A DNA stretch of 64,000 nucleotides, taken from Leuctra nigra. Its lineage: Eukaryota > Arthropoda > Insecta > Plecoptera > Leuctridae. Shown here piece by piece: positions 47,901 to 56,045 of the stretch. The notes below the pieces were generated by a model. The model was not told where the DNA came from, ran no database searches, and worked only from the letters and a program-made list of their open reading frames with translations. The DNA lies in NCBI GenBank assembly GCA_934045905.1, contig OW203771.1, positions 2,790,001 to 2,854,000 on the forward strand, read 5' to 3'. The position numbers and the translations under genes are program-made. Each line of letters starts with the position of its first letter. The first letter of the stretch is position 1.

Positions 47901-50900
47901 GAGGTTGGCCGGCACGCAGTCGGCCAGGCCGTGGATCTTGAACTTGGTGCCCCAGATGTTGCTGGTCACCTCCACCAGTCGCGCTTGCTGCACAAACCAC
48001 ATGCACAAGTGTTACATCGACTGAAAACATTTCTGTTCAGCTTTAAAACTGATTTCTACGAACAATCTTTTTAATTGAAGTACTAGGATGTCAGGAAGGA
48101 GGTACCCCATACCCATGTTTAAAATTTTTGTTCAACTAAAATCTATTGATGGAAGTGGTCTAGAAGATTTATTTCTTGACATACGTCTGAGATTTGTCAA
48201 CAGCTTTCAAGTTATCAAAAAAACAAATTACTACAAAGCAAATTAATTATTAATAATTAATCATATTTTAAACTTTTCCATTGTCAAATCAAATATCAAA
48301 GCATAGGTATCTACTCTATGTACTCTATCTACTGTATGTTTTAAAATGAAAAGTTCAACTTAAAACAAATAAAAAAACAGTGATATTTACAGAATTTTTG
48401 ACACCAAATAGCGAGCCACCCCTTAACCCCCACTCATACTAGTTTTGTCACTACCACAGTAACTAAAATACCGGACACACTGTCAAGTAAAAGCGGAGAG
48501 CTGAGTGAAGAGCTGCTCTCTCATTGGCCCACAGCTGTCACATGACCTTACTTGCCTCTCTGCGATTTGGTCATTATCGAAAAAGCAGGGAGTAACTTGA
48601 CAGCATGTCCAGTGTTGAAAGAAAGTCTATAGAGACAGTCTACGTTGCTTACCTCGGGCAATGTGTCGATGTAAGTGAGGTCGTCATCGTGCGGCACTGG
48701 CTTGCGACGCCTGCGCCGCCGCCGCTGCAATTTCGGACTGGCGCAGCCCTCGTCGCTGTGGTCCGAGTCCGACTCGGTGGCGCAGGTCGCGCTCGAGCCG
48801 CTCGACTTGCCCGAGTCCGTTGAGTCTGTCACGACCTGACCTGTTTGACCAATGCAGTCAGTTCCGTTAGTTTGGAGACACTCGGATTATTAAATATGTA
48901 ATATTGAAATAAAAATAATTGCGTGTGTGCCATAATTCAGTAAAAATACTTCATTTTTACTCTTCTTTTCCCTTTTTTCAAAGATGATATTTATCAATGT
49001 TACCTTGGCCATCCTTCATTCTTAGAAATACAATATATTTTCAAATACACAATTGAAATAAATATAGTTTAGTGGCTAACTGATGTTTTATTACTGTATT
49101 ATCTGAATTAAGTACCTACTAACTATACAATTGGTACCTACCTACTATTACATCCAAACAAACAATAAATAAATGAAAAAACATTCAAGACTATAAACAA
49201 TATCTTTATTTATTATCATTTTGTATATTTTTTCTTTCATTTCCCTTCTATAAAAGTAGTGCTCAAGTAACGTGATAAGAAATTGCTACACTACCTGAAT
49301 ACTTAATTTTATGAAAAATAGGAATGTAACATTGTTCAAGAAATTGTACAGTATAATGGGCTTTAAGCCTGATTGATACGGTACAATTTGAACAACTTCA
49401 GCGTCGTTTAAACGAAGCAACTTCTTGTCACAGAACTTGAGCTCAACTTTTATATCATTTAGAACATGTTATAATTTCCATCAAGAAGTGTGGCCAAGGA
49501 ACTGAAGTTCTGAACCATAAATTCTCCGTCTAATGGGCTTTGGAAACCTTCACCAAGAGCATGCATTTGACTCTCAAGTCTTCTCACCGGCCGTGTCCGA
49601 GGTCGGGTCGTAGATGATGAACTCTGGTCGGAGCTTGCTCCTGCGCTTGCCCTTGAGCAGCGCCACCAGCCCGCCGAGGTACTCGAGGTAGAGCGTGTAG
49701 CACACCGCGCCGGCGCTGTCCTCGTCGTGCCGGATCATCGTGCAGTGCAGGCGCGCGCCGCCCGGCGGCCGGGACACGAACCCGCGCCCACTCTCCACGC
49801 AGCACTGGAAGGCAGAGGGGTGCGTCCAGAATTGTGTTGTGTTGATTTTAAAAGACTGATTGTATAAAAGGTTTTATTTAATACAGATGGGTTAAAGGTC
49901 AACGTTACATCTACTGGTAATCATATCATTGGGCAAGCGACTGCTTTTTGCTCTTTTGTCAAGGACTTCTGCTCTTTTCTTCTGTTACTGTCTTCTGTTT
50001 TTGTCAGTTTTCCCGGCTGAGCTGTAACTTTGCCAACATGTATGGACAATCTCTGTGGTTTGCAGCAGACCCTATTTTTTTAAACCCATTCATTGAGTAC
50101 TTCAAATTGAAAGAAAATTGTCTTATGATTGGTTGATCTGATCAATTTGAAATTTGCAATGACAATCAAGACCAACATTTTATCAAAGTTTACAAAGTTT
50201 CAGTCAAATCCTCCAATTGGTTAAAATGTAACAAATATCCTGATTGGTCAAAAATGAAAAAAAAAATGAAATAAAAATGAAAATTTTGCATTTGAATTAG
50301 GTAGGTATTAAAATTTACAAATTTTGCAAAGTGATCAAGACCTACATTATCTCATATTTTACACATTTCCAGCCCAATAGCTCAAGTATTCATAGACTTA
50401 TTGCCATTTTAAGACTTTTGAAGAGTTTTAAGAGTTTTGAAGAGTTTTAAGAGTAATTTGGTAATCAGGAATCTAATGCTCACCCTGATGGTCTGCCTGA
50501 AGAGGTTCGCGATGAGCGAGTGCACTCGCGTGGGCAGCGGCAGCTGCGTGACCTGCGCCTCGCTGCGCAGTCGCTCGTACACGCTGAGTCGCGCCAGCAG
50601 CTGCAGGCTGGCGACCCGGCGCGCGGCGACCCATGCAATGTGGATCACGCAGCCGGTGGCGACCAGCAGGCGGCGGTCGTTGTGGCCCCACGTCAGCGCC
50701 GTCACGCCACACTGCAAGGTCGATACAATAGGACTAGAGATGTGCGAATATTCGATTCAGGCGAAGTATTCGGTCGAAGTCGAATTCGAATACTTCGAAT
50801 TCAAAGTCGAATAGTGATTTTCTGAAATTCGAATATTCGAAAATTCGAATTTCCCGCAATTTTTGTCGGTAAAGTAGCTGAAAACTGTTCTTCCGTCGAT

Positions 50901-53900
50901 AAAGTAGTTCACCAATGAGCTATGATTGGATGACGCCCGCCAACCAATCACAGTCCAGCTATGACTTCAAAATTTTCGGAGTTGGCAACACTGCAACCAA
51001 GGTCACCACACTCGCTGCTCACGTCACAGATCATCTGTCAGTGTATTTGCGTCATCTTTTTATCTTCTGATTTAGGTTTTGTGTTTGTTTTCTTTCATTT
51101 TATTTACTGTGTAAACTTCTTTATCATCCATTAGCTGAAGAAACAATAATATTAAACTGAGAGCTGGGCCATCCAGGTTATAATTATGTAGAGATTTCAA
51201 GTGTCACGGCATCTTGCTGGAAATAGGCAATGGCGCGCCATAGCTTGATGACAAATTGACAATGAATGTTTATTGTCCTCACTGTGCATTGTTGATTATC
51301 CCTCATCAATGAATAAAGACCCCTTTATACCCTGCCATAGGCAATTTTCATTGAGGATTCCTGAATAAAATCAGGTGGGCAGATGTTTGAACAACAGTAG
51401 AATCCAGTGTTACTTAACCTACAAACCTTTTTGTAGGAGTGATTAGATACAAAAAAAATTGGGTAGGTATCTCTAGTTACCAGTTGTCGAATTGACAACT
51501 GGTCCAATCAGTAGTAATTGGATAAATTGATTGATTGATTTACTTGATTAGTTTGTTAGCTGAGCTAAGTGGTCTGTGATACGGCTATTACAGCGTCCAG
51601 TCAGCTTCCAAAACCAATTTGTGAACGCTTTTTGACATCGGGGGGAATGTGTACATATTCAATAAATATTGTCGAGTAACTATTCGATTAACTATTCGAT
51701 GAGAAGAGATATTCGATATTCGACTTCGATATTCGACATTTTCTGGACCAACTATTCGACTTCGACTTCGACTTTAAAAATCACTATTCGCACACCTCTA
51801 AATAGGATACTCGAGTTTTTAATAGTTCGGGAAATTGGGATTTAGCTTTCAAGTTGGATTGTCATGATTCTTTTAATACAAGTTGAGAAAACTGGAACTG
51901 GTGAGACATCCTTGTCAAACTACTGAATGGCAACCGCAAATATGGCGAGTTGTACTCATCAAATTTGACAATTGGTTAACAATAGTTAGGATTTTTTTTC
52001 CAAAGATAGGATTTGAGCAATCATGCTAAAAACTCAAATCTCAAAACTCAAACTCTAACTCAAACATTCTAATCCAGACAAACAGTCTGTTCATTTTTGC
52101 TGCCAAAACTGTCACAAACTGCCACTTTCTACACATCTTCCCAGGAGGCCAATTGTTGAGTTTCACGTTTTGAAACCATGTACGTTTTCATCGTTTAAAA
52201 CGTAAAAAAACGTTAAAGGCTGAGACATAGTTGTCAACTTTTTCAAGTTTTAAACAATTCAAGCGTAAAATGGTTTCAAAATGAGAATTTCAAGAATTGG
52301 CCTCTAGCTTAGGTGGAAAGAGGTGGATTAAGGTAGCTTCGGCCGAGTAAACGACCACACCTAGCGTCTCCGTTCTCTGACCTGCGTGGCCGGGATGAGC
52401 GTGGAGTAGAGCAGCACGCCCTGCTCCGTGTAGAACAGCAGCTTGTTGACGTAGTCGGCCCCGTCGACGCCGCTGCCGTGCGTGGACCCAGCCACCGCCA
52501 GCAGCTCCCTCGAGTTGCTCCACTCCATGCTGAGGGGCCCGGCCAGGCCCGTGTGCACCTGCGCCGGCGCCAGGTCGTCATGCGCCTTCAGCAGGAAGAT
52601 GTAGCCGTTGTCGAGTGTCACCGCCAGCACGCTGGGACGGTCTGCAAACACATGGTGATAGCGGTTACCCTCGAGTTGCTCCACTCCATGCTGAGGGGCC
52701 CCGCCCCTCACGCTGCCCCTCCGCGAGCACGCTGGGACGGTCTGCAGACAGACGGTGTTAGTGGGAACCCTCGCAAATGCTTCACGCATGGCAAAAAGAG
52801 TCGATTTATTTTAATTTTGTGCTCCAAATGAATGCTCCTCTAACACAATTTCATTGATTTCCTTGAATTTTTTGTCAACATTAAAAACAGAAAGTAAATA
52901 CCAATTATAATTAGGTACCTATGTAGGAAGTTCATTATTCCCTCAATCAAAAATATGTTGTTAGGTACGCATGTAATCATACTAAATAACTAAAGTTTCA
53001 AAAACTAAAGCTAACGAAACTAAAACTAAAGTTTCAAAGTTTCAAAATCAGGAAAGTTATTATTGCATTTTCAAGTAGGTAGGTAGGTACATATTTAAAT
53101 ATGATCTTGTTCCTAATGTTAGGTATAAAAATTAGGTTTAAAAATATAAATGGCACTACAACATCAAAACTTTGGGTACTACTTAACATTTATTCCTGTG
53201 ATTATTCCATTTATTATTGAAAATTCAGAAAATTAAACCAAAGTTCTAACGAAAGTTTAAAACTTTACGTTCCTTTCCATCAATACTGACAGTTGTCAGT
53301 TACACAGATTTAATTGGGTCTGTACAGGATCCTATGGTGTAATAAAGAGGACTTGGCTAGCATGAAGAACACACCTGTGTGGGAGCAGTTGTCACAGGAT
53401 CCTATGGTGTAATAAAGAGGACTTGGCTAGCATGATGAACTCACCTGTGTGAGAGCAGTTGTCGAGGTCATCGCCCTCCTCCATCTTGAACTTCTCGCAG
53501 CTCCAGGCCATGGCAGTGATGCCAACCTCGCTGCTCAGCTGAACTTGTGACACCATCGCCCCGTGCACGTCCATGACCACGATCTGCCCCAGCGTGGTGG
53601 CAAAGTACACCTGGGACACACCGCACACTGGTCATTAATTCATTACAAACGCTTCATTGACAAACACTTCTTGGTTTGGCATTCGCAAGTCTGTCCTCGA
53701 TGAATAATGGCAAAAAAATTGACTGCCTCGGTTCTACAAATAGACTAGATCACAGTCAAATTTTTCACGCGTCCGGCTGAGATCGTCTAACATTTCACCA
53801 GATTGCAGGGAAACCTGGCACAGTACAACAATATGCTTCTTAGTCTTATGTGGTCGTATATTACTAATGTACCAAGACATTCTAAATTTGAAAGTTTTCA

Positions 53901-56045
53901 ACTCGAGCTAAAAAGTAAAAAAAAAAACATACAGAGCATATTCCAAATTTTAATTTATGTCTTCCTAGCAAATTGACTAAACCTAGTCATATATCAAAGT
54001 AATTTTTGCTTTTTAAGGATGAACAAAAGGCATTAATTTACTCAAGTGTGTGGAATTACTTATTTGGTGAGCTTGAATGGTCAAAAACTGTTCAATTTTC
54101 TTAAATTGTAAGTCAATTATTTGTAGGTAGGTACTACTAAAAATAAAAAAATAACATCAACACATCCTGTTCAACACATCATGTGTACTCACTCCTAAAG
54201 ATTACACTTTAAATTGGAGTAATGGAAAACAATCTATTTATAATCTAAAATCTACGATGGTAGAAAATAAATAAGTCATATTGTCAATGAGAGTTGCCCA
54301 CGTCACGACTCTCACCTGCTGGTCGTCGGGCGTCCAGACCCCGCACGTGATGGTCGCGTCCAGGTTCAGCATGCTCGACCAGTACCTCTGCCCGGCCACG
54401 GAGCCGACCAGCACGAAGCCGTCCTGGTAGCAGATGAGCGCCATGCGGCCGTCGTGCGACCACGCGAAGTGCGTCACCGGCGTGTTCCGGTCGTTGATCA
54501 GCTCGATGGACCACCGGCCCTCGTACTTGATCCACACGAAGATGATGCCGGTGCTGTCGCAGGACATCAGCTTCTGGTAAGGCTCGTTCCACTTCACAAG
54601 CATCACCTGGGAGCGATCAAACTAGAGGTTATATTCTACTCTTATTTCATAACATAGGTAGATACCTACAACAAAATACACCCATAAAAAGTAAAATCAA
54701 CTTTTAAGATTAAATAAACCTGTTTTATTTAACAGAGCTTTAACAGAGAAAGCTTTGCTAAAAAAGGAATAGATTGACTCAAAAATGGGATAAATTCACT
54801 TTAGGTACTCCATTCGGAGAGGACCTTTCAGCACCTGAGGACAATGCCAAAATACAATCGCCAATAAAATGCTGAAATGTGCAGAAATGTGGACTTTCTT
54901 TACTCTGTATTGTTATCAGGTGAGGTGGAGGTAGTTCCAGAGAAGAGCCAAAATTAGCATTGAAAATAGGAATTCCAAAACAGAAAATAGTTTTTCGTTA
55001 CAAACGTACTTTAGATAGCTACAACCTACTAGAATAAAGTGTAGGTATTGAGTTTAAAATGTAAGATTTAGCATGGCCACTGATGTAGCTAGGTAGTGGA
55101 GTTTTTACTGTTGTACTACTGGGGTCCTATCTGGAATTCGATAACATTGCATGGAATCGAATTCCAGAAGAATTGGGAACTTAAAATAGGGCCCCTATTC
55201 TGCAAGTAGGCGAATGGGGAATACCTATTAGAAAACAAGGGCTTACTTACAGGTGAAGGTACCTACTACAGAAGGGAAAAGGAAATGGCACTGACCTCCG
55301 ACCGATGGCCTCTAAGGTTGTAGTTCGTCCGCAACGGATAATCAACGATCTTCTTGCAGTGTGAAGTCGTGAACGTGACTCCGACGATCCCCCGCACGTT
55401 CCCCGTCGCCAGCCAGCCTTCTTGGTAGTAGTTCGTCCGGTTCAACTTCCAACCCTCGTCCTGCAAATACATCTGCTTGAGAATTTATATCTTTTAGTGC
55501 TGTTTAGAATGTTTAGAATCTACTTAGGCTAATGGTGATGGATGAATGATGAGAAAGGGATGGACGGTGAGAAGAAGGCAGTCAAGGCCTATTAGTAGAA
55601 GGGAACCTTCCCAACATTTGCCTCTTGACTGAGGGAAACACAAATAATTTCAGTCAGGAAGGACAGCGACGGGAATCGAACCTGGGACGAAACTCGATAG
55701 AAGGCCAATAAGATTAAAACTAACCTAACCTAAACCTAAACTAACTAACCTAAAGTGCTCTATCAACTAACTAAATGACATGATTAATATAATTTCATTC
55801 TTATCGACGGAAACGTCATAAAATTGCTTACGACGAAAGTGATTTCTACACAAAGTTACAAGCAGATCTAGCAGAAATAATTGTATAACTCATTAATTGA
55901 GAGGAACATTGTGTAGAGACTTCCTATTATAATTAAAAATCTCTCTTACCTCCGGTAATTCGTCCGGAACTTTTCCCATCCACGACATGGACAGAATAGC
56001 GCAATCGCACTTGGCATTATCATTTCGTTCAAAATGAAGATGCAT
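32814..56045 (-). CDS. TULP4: Tubby-like protein 4 (TULP4 / tusp), complete, 17 coding exons
   Basis: Seventeen exons on the minus strand join with matching phases into 1132 codons plus stop. Residues 33-326 are WD-repeat-like and carry the family signatures [20 protein letters not shown] and [10 protein letters not shown] ... WTPDDQQ. Residues about 359-397 are a SOCS box ([15 protein letters not shown] ... QLPLPTR). The tubby domain is in three blocks: [12 protein letters not shown] ... [10 protein letters not shown] ... [11 protein letters not shown] (exon 7); [12 protein letters not shown] ... [13 protein letters not shown] (exon 9); and [20 protein letters not shown] plus [20 protein letters not shown] to the C-terminus (exons 16-17). 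Low-complexity basic/Ser-rich stretches lie between. Family knowledge: WD plus SOCS suggests a Cullin-RING substrate adaptor; substrates are unknown. It is shorter than the vertebrate protein (about 1540 residues). The start is the first Met before the conserved exon 2. Confidence 0.95.
33225..33400. repeat. Interspersed repeat copy in TULP4 intron 16
   Basis: Shares 'gtaatggtaacatgtaagagaa', 'gtcaaatggcaattga' and 'cttccggccttctaccacctccgaggtac' with about 26905-27060; an inverted copy is at about 36590-36890. Ends undefined. Confidence 0.45.
33622..33764 (-). CDS. TULP4: TULP4 exon 16 (residues 1047-1094, third tubby block)
   Basis: Acceptor AGCAG|TG in phase 1, donor CAG|GTTGGT in phase 0. 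[20 protein letters not shown], then [20 protein letters not shown] is a near-invariant TULP4 stretch. Confidence 0.95.
34025..34771. mobile_element. hAT-type non-autonomous element (747 bp)
   Basis: Ends CAGGGCTGCCG and CGGCAGCCCTG are flanked by 8-bp duplications TCATAGTG (34017-34024 and 34772-34779). Subterminal tacggatttttacgga repeats occur at both sides. It lies in the TULP4 intron between exons 16 and 15. Confidence 0.88.
34817..35330. mobile_element. hAT-type non-autonomous element (514 bp)
   Basis: Ends CAGCGGTCGCCAACC and GGTTGGCGACCGCTG are flanked by 8-bp duplications ATTTAGAC (34809-34816 and 35331-35338). Subterminal GGTGGTCCGCG repeats. It carries the GC-rich module (about 35160-35240) shared with elements at 14754 and 18713. 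Confidence 0.9.
35343..35474 (+). mobile_element. Helitron-like 3' end fragment H7
   Basis: Matches 17577-17690 (tgccttct, aaggcctgtagagcag, atcggatgcag) and then the 3' terminal gctcgctcatcaacgcg ... CTAG followed by T. Confidence 0.45.
35542..35821 (-). mobile_element. tRNA-derived SINE, 280 bp, with 12-bp target duplication
   Basis: Flanked by GAAATCACTATT at 35530-35541 and 35822-35833. On the minus strand the head has an A box (TGGCTGAGTGGTAACGC) and B box (GGGTTCGATTCCC). The tail is A-rich at the low-coordinate end. Related, less complete copies are at 3885-4215, about 14430-14510 and 55515-55690. Confidence 0.88.
35951..36133 (-). CDS. TULP4: TULP4 exon 15 (residues 986-1047)
   Basis: Acceptor TTGCAG|TG, donor ACCA|GTCAGT, phase 1 at both ends. 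Reads [17 protein letters not shown], then acidic [18 protein letters not shown]. The donor was chosen because it alone restores the frame of exon 16; GTCAGT donors are also used by exons 2 and 13. Confidence 0.75.
36966..37224 (-). CDS. TULP4: TULP4 exon 14 (residues 900-986)
   Basis: Acceptor CCGCAG|GCG in phase 0, donor AAGC|GTGAGT leaving phase 1. Pro/Ser/Arg-rich ([16 protein letters not shown] ... [12 protein letters not shown]). The 4.2-kb intron before it holds the two Ly6 exons. Confidence 0.8.
37366..37826 (+). mobile_element. Helitron-like fragment H6 in a TULP4 intron
   Basis: Begins caagcggagcgaac and ends gctcgcttatcaacgcatta, caccgag; the last bases and CTAG are missing. Interior 'aaacaaagtaacagatcaggccaat' is shared with H5 and H8. 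Confidence 0.45.
38422..38865 (+). CDS. Ly6/three-finger GPI-type protein, last exon (copy 1)
   Basis: Acceptor ctacag|GGT opens a phase-0 exon: a hydrophobic end of a signal peptide ([16 protein letters not shown]), then LRCYDCES and spaced cysteines. It closes with [11 protein letters not shown], the Ly6/uPAR 'CxxxxxCN' ending. A hydrophobic tail ([15 protein letters not shown]) suggests a GPI-attachment signal. Insect relatives (sleepless/quiver, crimpled, boudin group) are small GPI-anchored surface proteins; which one this is cannot be told. The initiator Met must be in an upstream exon I could not find. AATAAA lies at about 39040. It is antisense to TULP4 within an intron. Confidence 0.8.
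   Translation, partial: GFLTATFILHFSTQASTLRCYDCESANAFTAFECPPRKMANNTADCERHCKVEFDVKEAGDKIKRSCARPDDLEEVPNKTETFCVPIAQYVSCYCNDRDLCNDETLKLYFDIDRANRVRAGTGISWNSPGNIVILSAIFSLLWKLKN
39312..40089. mobile_element. hAT-like element (778 bp) between the two Ly6 exons
   Basis: Ends TAGGGTTGGGA and TCCCAACCCTA are flanked by 8-bp duplications ATAATTAA (39304-39311 and 40090-40097). Subterminal repeats of tgacatcgat / tcgatttgacatcga occur at both ends. No transposase. Confidence 0.82.
40403..40885 (+). CDS. Ly6/three-finger GPI-type protein, last exon (copy 2)
   Basis: Acceptor tttgccag|GGT starts the same way as copy 1 (GGTTTCCTGA(C/T)C). It reads [20 protein letters not shown], then YVCTSN ... CPLDHLG ... 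[10 protein letters not shown] ... [10 protein letters not shown]. Unlike copy 1 it has a Lys/Glu-rich linker ([19 protein letters not shown]) before the hydrophobic tail ([18 protein letters not shown]). The shared 5' border, HCKV, SCA and CYC motifs show tandem duplication. First exon not found. Role as for copy 1; inference only. Confidence 0.8.
   Translation, partial: GFLITSAFLYFWPHALANNCYVCTSNISSTSLDCPLDHLGSNTGPCLAHCKVSRFHDDQIMYRSCALLEEGLDIPNSPDTVCTGMNTSLSCYCYEELCNNKTFQFYQDIDKAYQVKRAEAKKAKEEKRARDKESSKSGCGFVFLGMVNILPALLLLLFDT
41417..41638 (-). CDS. TULP4: TULP4 exon 13 (residues 826-899)
   Basis: Acceptor CTCCAG|GTC, donor CCG|GTCAGT, phase 0. Strongly basic ([16 protein letters not shown]) then [14 protein letters not shown]-rich against AT-rich introns. 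Confidence 0.8.
42463..42615 (-). CDS. TULP4: TULP4 exon 12 (residues 775-825)
   Basis: Acceptor GTCAG|GTT, donor ATG|GTAACT, phase 0. Reads [20 protein letters not shown] and [12 protein letters not shown]; acidic linker segment. Confidence 0.8.
43121..43139. repeat. Poly-C tract in TULP4 intron 11
   Basis: About 19 C residues. No function inferred. Confidence 0.8.
43299..43486 (-). CDS. TULP4: TULP4 exon 11 (residues 712-774), GC donor
   Basis: Acceptor CTCAG|GT in phase 1; the only donor that keeps phase is CAG|GCAAGA, a GC-AG intron. Charged helix [19 protein letters not shown] followed by [17 protein letters not shown]. Confidence 0.75.
43907..45231 (-). mobile_element. Helitron-like element H3 in TULP4 intron 10
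   Basis: Starts CTAGGAAAACGCTCAGTGTA and ends gacgctcgcttcgctcgctc. A second internal terminus (gagtaacgcgttgatgagcg at about 44337) indicates one copy inserted into another or a chimera. An A-rich run near 45150-45180 precedes the end module. Confidence 0.5.
45525..45769 (-). CDS. TULP4: TULP4 exon 10 (residues 630-712)
   Basis: Acceptor TTGCAG|A in phase 2, donor CATG|GTAAAC leaving phase 1. Pro/Arg-rich linker, then [20 protein letters not shown]. Supported by phase continuity and open frame; family match is weak here. Confidence 0.75.
46265..47290 (-). pseudogene. 5'-truncated RTE-type non-LTR retrotransposon
   Basis: The minus-strand frame 47274-46327 begins inside the reverse transcriptase: (RQGSV)[14 protein letters not shown], then the YADDVVVW catalytic box, then FKYLGSLL. 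It continues through the RTE tail ([20 protein letters not shown] ... GRPIDRWIG ... WWKEF) and ends with a run of Glu. The 5' part (endonuclease, RT fingers) is missing; truncation at about 47290 is typical of incomplete reverse transcription. It sits in the TULP4 intron between exons 10 and 9, antisense to nothing and on the TULP4 strand. Confidence 0.85.
47551..47697 (+). mobile_element. Helitron-like remnant H8 abutting TULP4 exon 9
   Basis: caaacaaagtaacggatcaggccaat through gtgctcgcttatc matches H6 with internal deletion. It stops about 13 nt short of the exon 9 donor. Confidence 0.5.
47710..47987 (-). CDS. TULP4: TULP4 exon 9 (residues 538-630, second tubby block)
   Basis: Acceptor TGTGCAG|CAA in phase 0, donor AG|GTACAG leaving phase 2. 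Carries [37 protein letters not shown] and [13 protein letters not shown] Helitron-like remnant begins about 13 nt past the donor. Confidence 0.94.
48653..48840 (-). CDS. TULP4: TULP4 exon 8 (residues 475-537)
   Basis: Acceptor AACAG|GT in phase 1, donor GAG|GTAAGC in phase 0. Low complexity: Ser/Asp-rich, then a run of eight Arg/Lys ([11 protein letters not shown]), a possible nuclear-localisation patch. Confidence 0.85.
49588..49804 (-). CDS. TULP4: TULP4 exon 7 (residues 403-475, first tubby block)
   Basis: Acceptor TTCCAG|TGC, donor GCCG|GTGAGA, leaving phase 1. Carries [33 protein letters not shown] and [15 protein letters not shown]. Notably GC-rich compared with flanking introns. Confidence 0.94.
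50090..50450. repeat. Decayed Helitron-like internal sequence in TULP4 intron 6
   Basis: Phrases such as 'gttgatctgatcaatttgaaatttgca' and 'tttacacatttccagcccaat' recur in H1 and H5. No ends visible. Confidence 0.4.
50484..50711 (-). CDS. TULP4: TULP4 exon 6 (residues 327-402, SOCS box)
   Basis: Acceptor TTGCAG|TGT, donor AGG|GTGAGC, phase 0. [16 protein letters not shown] closes the WD region. [15 protein letters not shown] ... [11 protein letters not shown] matches the SOCS-box pattern. Confidence 0.92.
50735..51800. mobile_element. hAT-like element (1066 bp) in TULP4 intron 5
   Basis: Ends TAGAGATGTGCGAATA and TATTCGCACACCTCTA; flanks AATAGGAC (50727-50734) and AATAGGAT (51801-51808) differ at one base. 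Dense subterminal ttcgaat/attcgac repeats occur on both sides. No transposase frame. Confidence 0.8.
52382..52641 (-). CDS. TULP4: TULP4 exon 5 (residues 240-326)
   Basis: Acceptor TTTGCAG|AC in phase 1, donor CAG|GTCAGA in phase 0. Carries [13 protein letters not shown] and [15 protein letters not shown], consistent with WD blades. A scrambled partial copy lies at 52670-52748. Confidence 0.92.
52670..52748 (-). pseudogene. Scrambled duplicate of TULP4 exon 5
   Basis: On the minus strand a TCTGCAG acceptor and the first bases of exon 5 (ACCGTCCCAGCGTGCT) are repeated upstream of the real exon. They are fused after a short GC-rich joint to a middle segment of the same exon (ctccactccatgctgaggggc on the plus strand). 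A GTAACC follows and could act as a donor. Confidence 0.75.
53324..53463. repeat. 70-bp tandem duplication over the TULP4 exon 4 end and donor
   Basis: Units 53324-53393 and 53394-53463 differ at few positions. The functional copy keeps CAG|GTGAGT; the intronic copy reads CAG|GTGTGT. Confidence 0.85.
53445..53610 (-). CDS. TULP4: TULP4 exon 4 (residues 185-240)
   Basis: Acceptor CCCAG|GTG, donor ACAG|GTGAGT, leaving phase 1. Carries [19 protein letters not shown]. The last bases and the donor are duplicated in tandem just downstream (53324-53393). Confidence 0.92.
54316..54606 (-). CDS. TULP4: TULP4 exon 3 (residues 88-184)
   Basis: Acceptor CCCAG|GTG, donor CAG|GTGAGA, phase 0. WD-type strands: [52 protein letters not shown]. 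Confidence 0.95.
55296..55460 (-). CDS. TULP4: TULP4 exon 2 (residues 33-87)
   Basis: Acceptor TTTGCAG|GAC, donor GAG|GTCAGT, both phase 0. Carries [11 protein letters not shown] ... [11 protein letters not shown] ... NLRGHRSE, the most conserved TULP4 N-terminal stretch. Confidence 0.93.
55515..55690 (-). repeat. tRNA-SINE copy in TULP4 intron 1
   Basis: The body resembles 35560-35770, and gggaatcgaacctggg is the inverted B box. A-box end lost; no target duplication seen. Confidence 0.6.
55950..56045 (-). CDS. TULP4: TULP4 exon 1 (residues 1-32)
   Basis: ATG at 56045; reads [20 protein letters not shown] then [12 protein letters not shown]. Donor GAG|GTAAGA, phase 0. The SWxGxVP pattern agrees with TULP4 N-termini. 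Confidence 0.85.
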
